From Nitrososphaerota archaeon (GTDB taxonomy: Archaea; Thermoproteota; Nitrososphaeria; Nitrososphaerales; Nitrosopumilaceae): a DNA stretch of 10,301 nucleotides. Location of the stretch: the NCBI GenBank assembly GCA_030611185.1, contig JAUWQG010000025.1:1-10301 (forward strand). The letters are read 5' to 3'. The notes beneath the pieces were generated by a model. The model did not search any database, was not told where the DNA came from, and saw only the letters and a list, made by a program, of their open reading frames with translations. Shown in pieces: positions 1 to 6,458 of the stretch (positions are counted from its first letter, which is position 1; the number at the start of each line of letters is the position of its first letter). Made by a program: the position numbers and the translations under genes.

Positions 1-293
1 GAAAACATTTGTTAAAGAATACGGATATTTTTATTGGATCAGGTGGTACCATGACTGCTGAATCTGCATTAATGGGAATTCCTACAATATCATACAATGC
101 AGTTCCAAATATTATTGAAAATTTCTTGGTAAAAAAATATTTGATAAGAAGGGAAATAAATCCAAATAAGATTTCAAATTATATTAAGAAAATTTTTGAA
201 TCTAATAATAATCGGAATCAAGAAAGAGCAGAAAGAATTAGAAAGCAGATGGAAAATCCTATTGAAAAATTAATCATGATAATCAAAGAATAG
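1..293 (+). CDS. DUF354 family protein, C-terminal fragment (5' end outside window)
   Basis: The reading frame is open from the left edge (first full codon at 3) to a TAG at 291-293, so this is the last ~97 residues of a longer protein; no true start is visible. The segment DIFIGSGGTMTAESALMGIP resembles the C-terminal half of DUF354 proteins, whose fold is like GT-B glycosyltransferases and UDP-GlcNAc 2-epimerase; the Gly-Ser-Gly-Gly-Thr turn followed by an Ala-Glu helix is the usual nucleotide-sugar site in that fold. The tail is Lys/Asn/Glu-rich and probably helical. Family knowledge suggests a role in surface glycan or nucleotide-sugar metabolism, but the substrate is unknown. The gene ends 69 nt before the tRNA on the same strand. 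The family call is fairly firm; the function is an inference. Confidence 0.7.
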   Translation, partial: KHLLKNTDIFIGSGGTMTAESALMGIPTISYNAVPNIIENFLVKKYLIRREINPNKISNYIKKIFESNNNRNQERAERIRKQMENPIEKLIMIIKE

Positions 294-320
294 TTAATTT
301 TAGTTTTAAGAGTCAAATTC

Positions 321-330
321 AAATAAAAAG
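321..330 (+). promoter_or_regulatory. possible TATA box for tRNA-Gln
   Basis: The A/T run AAATAAAAAG lies about 37 nt upstream of the mature tRNA 5' end. With the usual archaeal spacing of about 26 nt from TATA centre to start site, transcription would begin near 352, leaving a leader of about 11 nt for RNase P. The rest of the 294-362 gap holds no ORF. The whole region is AT-rich, so this is weak. Confidence 0.3.
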
Positions 331-362
331 TTCATTAAGGGAATAGGAGTGCTCGATTTAGC

Positions 363-435
363 AGCCCGGTAGTGTAGCGGTCAAGCATAGAGGCCTTTGA
401 AGCCTTTGACCCCAGTTCGAGTCTGGGCCGGGCTA
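363..435 (+). tRNA. tRNA-Gln (anticodon UUG)
   Basis: A complete 73-nt cloverleaf can be folded by hand. The acceptor stem is 363-369 with 428-434 (seven Watson-Crick pairs). The D stem is 372-375 with 385-388 (two G-U pairs), its loop carrying GG at 379-380. The anticodon stem is 390-394 with 402-406, loop CTTTGAA at 395-401, anticodon TTG at 397-399. The variable loop is 407-410 and the T stem 411-415 with 423-427, loop TTCGAGT. The discriminator is A435; 3' CCA is not encoded (next bases are CCT), so it must be added. There is no intron. The first pair is A1-U72, the identity feature by which archaeal GatDE picks out Glu-tRNA-Gln for amidation, which fits the archaeal indirect route to Gln-tRNA. 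UUG reads CAA and, by wobble, CAG. Confidence 0.96.
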
Positions 436-447
436 CCTAATTACAAT

Positions 448-1209
448 TTAAAAATCTAATTTAGTAAGAAGCTTAGTTGCAATAATGAAAAGTATAGTTG
501 CTATAATTGCAAGAATTCCCATTTCCAAAATTACAAATTCAGTTACTTCTCCAAAAATTCCTGCACGGATGATATCAACTAAATATGTTAAAGGGTTTAG
601 ATAAAAAGCAGTTCTTAGAGGTTCTGGAGCACCAGCAGCTGGATAAAATGCTGTGCTTACAAAAGCAAAGAATAGAAATGCAGTATTAAGAATTACATTA
701 AATCCTTCGCTAGATCTTAATTTAGTTGCAATAATCGATGCTATTGAACCAAATAAGACTGAGCCCGTTACAGCAGCAAAAATTATCAAAGGAATTGTAA
801 CTAAAGAGAAATCTATTGAATCAAAGAAAACAGGATATCCAATTACAGCAATCAAGGCTGCACTTACCAATCCTATAATGCCGATGGTGCAAATATTGCT
901 TAAAATATAATTTGATCTGGTAAATGGTCCAGACATAATTTGTTCAAACATTCCATGTTTTCTATCATTCCAGATAATGATGCCTGAAACTAAAGTACTA
1001 TTCATAATATTAAATCCAATCATCCCTGATGCCAAAAATGCAGGATAAGCTAAACTCCTTGTGCCATAAGGAACTTCTTGAATTAATGAAGAATAAGCGA
1101 ATCCTGCAATGAAGATGTAAATTATTGGAAAAATTATTTGCCAAAGTAAAAAAGCAGGATTAATAGAGATTGTTAAATTTCTATTTACAAGTCTAATTAT
1201 CGGAAACAT
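448..1209 (-). CDS. ABC-2 type transporter permease
   Basis: A 253-residue integral membrane protein with about six hydrophobic segments near residues 18-42, 55-79, 103-128, 136-160, 170-193 and 225-247, the standard ABC2_membrane half-transporter layout and length. The stretch around residues 80-98 (WNDRKHGMFEQIMSGPFTR) matches the cytosolic coupling segment after TM2. NPLTYLVDIIR near 205-215 is the conserved motif between TM5 and TM6. It should form the membrane channel for the ATPase encoded just upstream; the substrate cannot be read from sequence (family members export drugs, polysaccharides or lipids). Its ATG overlaps the last 17 nt of the ATPase gene, with a GGAGG three bases before it, pointing to one transcript and coupled translation. 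Its stop is 12 nt from the tRNA-Gln 3' end, the two converging. Confidence 0.93.
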   Translation of the reverse strand: MFPIIRLVNRNLTISINPAFLLWQIIFPIIYIFIAGFAYSSLIQEVPYGTRSLAYPAFLASGMIGFNIMNSTLVSGIIIWNDRKHGMFEQIMSGPFTRSNYILSNICTIGIIGLVSAALIAVIGYPVFFDSIDFSLVTIPLIIFAAVTGSVLFGSIASIIATKLRSSEGFNVILNTAFLFFAFVSTAFYPAAGAPEPLRTAFYLNPLTYLVDIIRAGIFGEVTEFVILEMGILAIIATILFIIATKLLTKLDF

Positions 1210-2131
1210 TTTCCTCCACCATTTTTAAGAAAATTTCTTCAAGATTTGTAGGAACAGCTGAAAGATCATCAATTTCTATACCATTATCATTTAAAATTCG
1301 TAATATTTTCATTAATACTAATTCTGATTTTTTTGAATGTATAGTAATATTTGTTCCAGTATTGAAATCAATTTTACAATCAAGAATACCAGATAGAAGT
1401 AATTTAATTTTCTGCTGATTTTTTAGCAGATGAATTTTTATTGTTTTTTCCTTACCAAATCTATTTTTTAATGCATCAGGTGTATCGACTGCAAGGATTT
1501 TACCTTTATCAATTATTGCTATTTCATCGCAAAGATATTCAGCTTCAGTCAAAATATGTGTTGTAAAAAATATCGTTAAACCAGTTTTTACCTTATTTTT
1601 TAAATAATCCAACAATTTTCTTCTTGCACTTGGATCTAAACCAACAGTTGGTTCATCTAAAAATAAAAGATCCATATCATGCATAAATTCTCGGGCTACC
1701 TGGACTCTTCTTCTTTGTCCAATTGACAAATCTTCATTTCGTTTTTTACGAATTTCATTTAGATCAAAATCCTCAAGGAGTGTTTCCATTCTACTTTTAC
1801 GCTCAATTTTAGGCACATTCCACATCATTCCATATTTTTCAAGTGATTTTTCCACAGTTAATGTAGGTTCATAACTTGGTTGTTGCAAAACGACTCCAAT
1901 CTTATGACGTACTTTTAATGGATTTTTAATAGCATCTACTCCAAGAATTGTAAGAGATCCGCCTGAGGGTTGAATTAGAGTTGTTAGAAGTTTGATTGTG
2001 GTGGATTTTCCCGCTCCGTTTGGTCCCAAAAAGCCAAAAACTTGACCAGTCTTTACGGATAAAGTGATATCATTAACTGCTTTTACTGAACCATAAGATT
2101 TTGATAAATTGTCAACATTGATACAAGACAT
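1193..2131 (-). CDS. ABC transporter ATP-binding protein (DrrA-like)
   Basis: A 312-residue nucleotide-binding subunit that powers the permease encoded downstream. All ABC motifs are present: Walker A GPNGAGKST (36-44), Q-loop Gln 83/84, signature LSIGQ (135-139, followed by RRR), Walker B LLFLDEP (155-161) with catalytic Glu160, D-loop GLDP (164-167) and H-loop His192. The signature has Ile in place of the usual first Gly. After the ~215-residue ATPase core comes a ~95-residue C-terminal domain ending in a NLEEIFLKMVEE-type segment, typical of the DrrA/NodI-like exporters of drugs, glycolipids or polysaccharides. The ATG at 2131 has a TATA-like box centred about 26 nt upstream and no SD, indicating a leaderless transcript. 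It is first in a two-gene operon and divergent from RPA. The family is sure; the substrate is unknown. Confidence 0.95.
   Translation of the reverse strand: MSCINVDNLSKSYGSVKAVNDITLSVKTGQVFGFLGPNGAGKSTTIKLLTTLIQPSGGSLTILGVDAIKNPLKVRHKIGVVLQQPSYEPTLTVEKSLEKYGMMWNVPKIERKSRMETLLEDFDLNEIRKKRNEDLSIGQRRRVQVAREFMHDMDLLFLDEPTVGLDPSARRKLLDYLKNKVKTGLTIFFTTHILTEAEYLCDEIAIIDKGKILAVDTPDALKNRFGKEKTIKIHLLKNQQKIKLLLSGILDCKIDFNTGTNITIHSKKSELVLMKILRILNDNGIEIDDLSAVPTNLEEIFLKMVEENVSDN
1213..1220 (-). promoter_or_regulatory. Shine-Dalgarno site for the ABC permease, inside the ATPase gene
   Basis: Read on the - strand, GGTGGAGG lies just before AAA and the permease ATG. It complements the archaeal 16S 3' end (anti-SD CCUCC). 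It is embedded in the codons for the ATPase residues Met-Val-Glu-Glu near its C terminus. The GGAGG-to-ATG distance of 3 nt is short. It supports the ATG at 1209 as start, and translational coupling across the 17-nt overlap. Confidence 0.65.
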
Positions 2132-2152
2132 GAACGAATTGCGATCTTCCTA

Positions 2153-2161
2153 CTAATTTAG
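2153..2161 (-). promoter_or_regulatory. TATA-like box for the ABC transporter operon
   Basis: On the - strand this reads CTAAATTAG, centred about 26 nt upstream of the ATPase ATG at 2131. At standard archaeal TBP/TFB spacing the start site falls at or next to the ATG, giving a leaderless mRNA, consistent with the absence of an SD there. Confidence 0.5.
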
Positions 2162-2170
2162 GTAATGAAA

Positions 2171-2181
2171 TTTTTATTAAT
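2171..2181 (+). promoter_or_regulatory. TATA box (with upstream BRE-like purines) for RPA
   Basis: TTTTTATTAAT, preceded by GAAA at 2167-2170 that could serve as a TFB-recognition element. Its centre (about 2176) predicts a start site near 2202-2204, directly before the TTG start codon at 2205. It lies about 10 nt from the oppositely oriented ABC-operon box, so the 73-nt gap 2132-2204 is a compact divergent promoter. Confidence 0.6.
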
Positions 2182-2204
2182 AGACCCTGTTTACAACCAA
2201 TGAA

Positions 2205-3602
2205 TTGTCTGAATTTGAAAATCTCTTAAATAAATTATTAGAACAAAAATCAGAATTAAGTAGATCTGATATTGAAGAAATGATTAAACAGAAAAAGGAA
2301 AAGATCGGGGCAGGTTACCTTACCGATCAAGGAGCAATTTTCTTAATTGCTTCTGATTTTGGAGTTTCACTTTCAGAACCACTAAAAGTGGAAATGGGGT
2401 TAAAAGATCTTTATGCTGGTGCCAAAGAAATTTCCTTGGAAACTAGAGTTCTAAGTATGTCTCCCGCAAAACAATTCTCTAGGAAAGATGGATCTCCATT
2501 TTATCTTCGAACAATGACAGTTTACGATTCTAATTCTACAGCTAGTGTAAAGTTGTGGGATGAGAAAGCAAATATTCCAGGAATTGAAAATATCAAACCA
2601 GGCGACTTGATAAAAATTATCAAAGCTTATGTAAAATCAGATCTTAATGGAGAACCTACCATCAATATTGGATCAGGTTCCAATTTGGAAACAATCGATA
2701 ATGAGAGTGATATTCCAAATATAGACAACATAACAAAAGACATCAGTGAATTAAAAGAAGGCCAGAAAGATTTGGTAATATCAGGAACAATAAATGGCAT
2801 GATAACAGGCATGGAATTTACAAATTCTCGAGGTCAACCAGGAAAGGCCCTCCGAATGAAACTAAAAGGAAAAGATGGAAATTCCATGAAAGTAGTTCTC
2901 TGGGGACAAGACGAATCTGTTATTCCAAATATGATTTCTCAAGATGCTAAAGTAAGACTCCTCGGAGTTAAGGTAAGAGCAGGAAATCAAGGGACAGAAA
3001 TTCATGGTAGTGAATCTACTATTATTGAAATTGAGGGCGGTAAAGAAACAGAACCTATCATAACTAGAATTCTTTCTATTTCAACAAATGAGAAAGGAAA
3101 TAAAATGATTTTAGGAGTTGACAAAGATAAAAAATTATTTAATATTAATGATTTTTCAAATTCAACAAATGTCTTCAATGAAGGAGATGTGATAGAGTTA
3201 ATGCCATCAAAAGCTTATGGTAATTCTGTTACATTAGATGATAATTCATTTGTTAGAAAATTAGATGAGGATAATACTATTCCATCTTTGTCAAAACTTC
3301 GAACAAAAATAAATGATGTTAAAGTTGATGAAAATTATTGTATTGAAGCAATAGTTTTGAAAGTTCCAGAAAGAAGAGAGGTTCAAACAAAATCGGGTGA
3401 ATCTATTGCTTTATCTGAAATGTTTGTAGAAGATGATACTGGTCAAATTTGGGTAAAAGGATGGAGAAATCAAGCTAGATTAATTGAAAAATGTGAACTA
3501 GGAGAGATTATTTCTATAACTGGACTTAATGCAAGAGCAGGACTGGAAGGGAGAATAGAATTATTCTTAACATCATTTTCTAAAATTACAAAGAAAAATT
3601 AA
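2205..3602 (+). CDS. Replication protein A-like single-stranded DNA-binding protein (multi-OB fold)
   Basis: A 465-residue soluble protein that should bind single-stranded DNA in replication, repair and recombination. Residues 1-60 are a helical N-terminal module found on archaeal RPA (LSRSDIEEMI, then a second helix pair). OB-fold-like units follow at about 65-160, 180-276, 285-352 and 363-460. The first, second and fourth show the RPA pattern of an aromatic/hydrophobic strand, then a T/S-x-VKLW, KVVLWG or IWVKGW strand. No Cys4 zinc finger is present (only two Cys, near 379 and 430), unlike eukaryotic RPA70 and some euryarchaeal RPAs. The third unit is the least typical. The start is taken as TTG 2205: an in-frame TAG lies at 2181-2183, the only other candidate is a CTG at 2187, and the TATA box fits. 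Its stop overlaps that of the convergent helicase gene. Confidence 0.9.
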   Translation: MSEFENLLNKLLEQKSELSRSDIEEMIKQKKEKIGAGYLTDQGAIFLIASDFGVSLSEPLKVEMGLKDLYAGAKEISLETRVLSMSPAKQFSRKDGSPFYLRTMTVYDSNSTASVKLWDEKANIPGIENIKPGDLIKIIKAYVKSDLNGEPTINIGSGSNLETIDNESDIPNIDNITKDISELKEGQKDLVISGTINGMITGMEFTNSRGQPGKALRMKLKGKDGNSMKVVLWGQDESVIPNMISQDAKVRLLGVKVRAGNQGTEIHGSESTIIEIEGGKETEPIITRILSISTNEKGNKMILGVDKDKKLFNINDFSNSTNVFNEGDVIELMPSKAYGNSVTLDDNSFVRKLDEDNTIPSLSKLRTKINDVKVDENYCIEAIVLKVPERREVQTKSGESIALSEMFVEDDTGQIWVKGWRNQARLIEKCELGEIISITGLNARAGLEGRIELFLTSFSKITKKN

Positions 3603-6352
3603 GAATCCCAAAACCCTCTTGTAATAACATATTGTCTTTCTGCCTCATAGATTTGTTTGAATATTATTTCCTCATCAACCATATTTCTTAGGATTCTTGC
3701 CGCAGTATCAGCACCAACCCCATAACCTGATATTACAGTAATAGCTAATTTTCCAAAATTCTCGACCAGAGAAGCCACTTTCCAGGCTCGATTAAATTTG
3801 TGTTTTTCTTCTGCTGATAGCTTTTTTCCATCATGTTTTTTTTGGATAATTTTTGGAAGATCATAATCTGAATAAAAAGTAGCAGTAATTTGTCGTGACT
3901 TACAATATGGACAAATTAGGAGTTTTTCTACCTCTTTTGTTTCGACGACTCTTTCCCATTTTCCACATCTAGCACAAATTAAACGATGTTTTGTTTTTGC
4001 AAGTCTGGCTTTAACTAGATCAAGTATGCCTTTATCCAGATTAATTGGAGATGAATAATATTTTGTGGTGTGATCTAAAATGGGTTCAGCAAGTTTTGAA
4101 AAATTGTCAACTTCTATCCATTTAATTGAAATAGTATTCTCTTTAATTTTTTGTAAAATTTTTTCCGTATTTTTTAAATCATACTTATCATGAAATAATT
4201 CTCGTAAAGCTTCTTTTACAAGCGGAGTTTTTGAATATCTTTCATATAAAAATCTGGCAGATTTTTTTTCATAGACTGCACCACGTCTAACAACTCCAAA
4301 TTTTTTTGCAACACACCAAGTTCTCCAATTTACATTATGTGTTCCCTTCAATGAAGCTGTTACCATGGAATATAGATCATAATCGTCTTTTAGTACTTCA
4401 AGAAATAATTTTTCTGAAATTCTTGAATTTGAAGATAAAACAATTCTGTAACCATCAGATCGAGAATCAACCAAAAATCCAAGAATGGAAGATAGCATTG
4501 AAGAAAGTAGGGTAGATAAGGTTGAATTTATTTTTGTTCCAAAACAAGAGTGTAAAACAATTGCTCCTTGAGATCTACAAGATTCTATTACAATGGTATT
4601 ATCGTTTGGAATATCATCAAAGGTTAATTTTTCAATAGTTTGATTGATTAATTTTAAAGAACCATTCTTTACTTTAGTTCTAAAATTTCCTACTTTTTTT
4701 GCGGTTTTATAATCAATAGGGATACTTTCTCCTTCCCAATAGGGAACAGTTATGCCCCCTCCTCTAAACGGCTCTACATTGACACTAAATGATTTTTCAT
4801 CTACGTTAAGAATTCTCCATTGTGAGCCTTTGAGAACAAAAATATTTCCCGAGTCCCCAAAATCGCCTACAAATCTTTGATCCAATGAACCAATAATCTT
4901 TTTTCCAACACTATCAAAAACCTTGAATTTGAGAATATCAGGAATTGTAGATAAATTTTCAAAATAATATTTGAATGCACCACCTTTCTTCCTAAAACTC
5001 ATTTTTATCCTGTCAAAAAATATCAAGTAATTGGAGTCAAGTAAATCTAAAACATTCACCAAATCTTCCAATGTTAAATTTCTAAATGAATATGCTTGAA
5101 TAATTGTTTCAAATGCTGTATTCACAGAAATCTCACCTAATTGCATAGTCATTCCCACTAGATGATGAGCAAGTACATCTAGAGAACCATCATGAATTCT
5201 TTGTGGTTCAATTGAACCCTCTTTAATGCGGTCAAGTATTGCATGAGCTTCAAACTCATCATCAGGATTATTTGTAATAACTAAGCCTTTAGCTGATTCA
5301 TTTCTATTGTGTCTACTTCTACCAATTCTTTGCATGAGTTTTGAAACTTGTCTTGGAGAACCATAATGAATTACCAGTTCAACTGATCCAATATCTAACC
5401 CTAATTCAAGGGAAGAAGTGCATACCACAATCCCTTGTTTACCCTCTCTTAGTGAAATTTCTGTATCTTCTCTTACTTCTTTTGATAATGAACCATGATG
5501 TAGTTCAATGTTAATAGAAGATTTTTCTTTCATTATTGAAGCTAAAAATTCTGCTTCTCCTCTAGTGTTAGTAAAAAGTAGAATAGGTGAATCTAAATCT
5601 AAATTTACTACATATTCAATAATTTTGTCAGCGACATCAGAAATAGTTCCATCTACATATTTTACTTCTACATCATAATCTCGAACAGAGGAATCTCTAA
5701 TTATTTTACATTTTCTTTTAGTTCCAACTACAAACTTACTAGCTTCTTCAAAATTTCCAACAGTAGCAGATAATCCAATTTTAGTAAGTGGATAATTGGA
5801 ATTTAATTGAAGTCTCTCTAGACTCAATGAAAGTTGAGAACCTCTTTCACTCCCAAGTAATTCATGCACTTCATCAATTACAATCCATTCAAGATCAGAT
5901 AATGCATTTAACATCTTAATTTGAGTGAGTAAAATGACTAAAGTTTCTGGAGTGGTTATTAAAATATCAGGGGGATTTTCAGTAATTTTTCGTCTAGCTC
6001 GTTGAGTGGTATCTCCATGTCTGATTTCTATTGTGAGATCATTGCTTTGTGCATATTTTGTAATCCTTCTAAAGACGTCTCGGTTTAGGGCTCGTAAAGG
6101 AGTAATGTAAAGTGCCTTGATTTTGCCAATTTTTTTTGAATTTTTCACTAGAGAAAAGATTGGAATTACAGAACATTCGGTTTTTCCAGAACCAGTGGGT
6201 GCAATAACTAAACAATCTTTTTTTTGTAATATTATTGGTGAGGCTTTTTTTTGAATTTCTGTAAGATTTGTAAATCCCAGATTTTCAAATAAGGAATAAA
6301 GATTTGAGTTAGGAATTTGGTTCTTCGACTGTTTTTGATCGTGATTTTTCAT
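3599..6352 (-). CDS. Lhr-type superfamily 2 DEAD/DEAH helicase
   Basis: A 917-residue ATP-dependent 3'-5' helicase of the Lhr family, acting on DNA or RNA:DNA hybrids in repair or RNA processing. RecA domain 1 has LTEIQ (Q-motif-like, 30-34), motif I APTGSGKTE (51-59), Ia TPLRALNRD (84-92), TTPE (133-136), DEVH (160-163) and SAT (195-197). RecA domain 2 has LLFTNTRGEAEFLA (258-271), motif V ending ELGLD (316-320) and motif VI QRIGRSRHN (341-349). A winged-helix region (about 365-450) and the long Lhr-core C-terminal region follow. Near the end are two CxxC pairs (C793/C796, C814/C817), probably a zinc ribbon, then a Gly-rich GYGVGADTAARIL segment (876-888) resembling a helix-hairpin-helix. 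Length fits archaeal aLhr proteins. ATG 6352 is the only good start before the first helicase motif; it lies inside a small upstream ORF. Confidence 0.93.
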   Translation of the reverse strand: MKNHDQKQSKNQIPNSNLYSLFENLGFTNLTEIQKKASPIILQKKDCLVIAPTGSGKTECSVIPIFSLVKNSKKIGKIKALYITPLRALNRDVFRRITKYAQSNDLTIEIRHGDTTQRARRKITENPPDILITTPETLVILLTQIKMLNALSDLEWIVIDEVHELLGSERGSQLSLSLERLQLNSNYPLTKIGLSATVGNFEEASKFVVGTKRKCKIIRDSSVRDYDVEVKYVDGTISDVADKIIEYVVNLDLDSPILLFTNTRGEAEFLASIMKEKSSINIELHHGSLSKEVREDTEISLREGKQGIVVCTSSLELGLDIGSVELVIHYGSPRQVSKLMQRIGRSRHNRNESAKGLVITNNPDDEFEAHAILDRIKEGSIEPQRIHDGSLDVLAHHLVGMTMQLGEISVNTAFETIIQAYSFRNLTLEDLVNVLDLLDSNYLIFFDRIKMSFRKKGGAFKYYFENLSTIPDILKFKVFDSVGKKIIGSLDQRFVGDFGDSGNIFVLKGSQWRILNVDEKSFSVNVEPFRGGGITVPYWEGESIPIDYKTAKKVGNFRTKVKNGSLKLINQTIEKLTFDDIPNDNTIVIESCRSQGAIVLHSCFGTKINSTLSTLLSSMLSSILGFLVDSRSDGYRIVLSSNSRISEKLFLEVLKDDYDLYSMVTASLKGTHNVNWRTWCVAKKFGVVRRGAVYEKKSARFLYERYSKTPLVKEALRELFHDKYDLKNTEKILQKIKENTISIKWIEVDNFSKLAEPILDHTTKYYSSPINLDKGILDLVKARLAKTKHRLICARCGKWERVVETKEVEKLLICPYCKSRQITATFYSDYDLPKIIQKKHDGKKLSAEEKHKFNRAWKVASLVENFGKLAITVISGYGVGADTAARILRNMVDEEIIFKQIYEAERQYVITRGFWDS

Positions 6353-6428
6353 AAACCATTACGCCGACTATGCTAATTACAAATAAAATTACAGTGATTG
6401 TTGGAATTGCATCAAAGATTCCTGCCAT
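6309..6428 (-). CDS. small single-pass membrane protein (39 aa), overlapping the helicase start
   Basis: A short ORF with ATG at 6428-6426 and TAA at 6311-6309. The product begins MAGIFDAIPTITVILFVISI, followed by VGVMVYEKSRSKTVEEPNS. Residues about 8-26 form one uninterrupted hydrophobic helix, and the next stretch is EKSRSK, a basic flank expected on the cytosolic side, so the likely topology is N-out/C-in with a short charged tail. Its last 44 nt overlap the helicase gene in a different frame. A TATA-like TTTTTAA centred about 26 nt upstream of the ATG indicates a leaderless promoter, so this would be the first gene of a two-gene transcript with the helicase. I do not recognise a family. 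Without it, 6353-6450 would be an unexplained gap. The ORF is real in the sequence; its translation is inferred from hydropathy, promoter and position. Confidence 0.6.
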   Translation of the reverse strand: MAGIFDAIPTITVILFVISIVGVMVYEKSRSKTVEEPNS

Positions 6429-6450
6429 ATTTTAATTATTTTTGTGCTCA

Positions 6451-6458
6451 TTAAAAAT
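6451..6458 (-). promoter_or_regulatory. TATA-like box for the small membrane ORF / helicase transcript
   Basis: On the - strand this reads ATTTTTAA, preceded by GAAG. Its centre is about 26 nt upstream of the ATG at 6428, the classic archaeal distance for a leaderless start. It coincides with the last codons and TAA stop of the radB-like gene, so one sequence serves as coding end and promoter. Confidence 0.5.

Noticed and set aside
390..410. Intron in the tRNA anticodon region
   Set aside because: The anticodon stem and 7-nt loop close directly and the tRNA is 73 nt, so there is no room for a bulge-helix-bulge intron.
653..910. 85-codon + strand ORF
   Set aside because: It lies wholly antisense to the ABC permease gene, encodes no recognisable motif, and has no promoter or SD; it is a shadow of the real gene.
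1193..1209. Frameshift between the ABC ATPase and permease ORFs
   Set aside because: Both proteins are complete with normal termini and an SD precedes the permease ATG, so this is an ordinary operon overlap.
2627..2812. 61-codon - strand ORF
   Set aside because: It lies antisense inside the RPA gene, which has clear OB-fold coding; no independent support.
4306..4515. 69-codon + strand ORF
   Set aside because: It lies antisense inside the helicase gene with low-complexity, family-less translation; no support.
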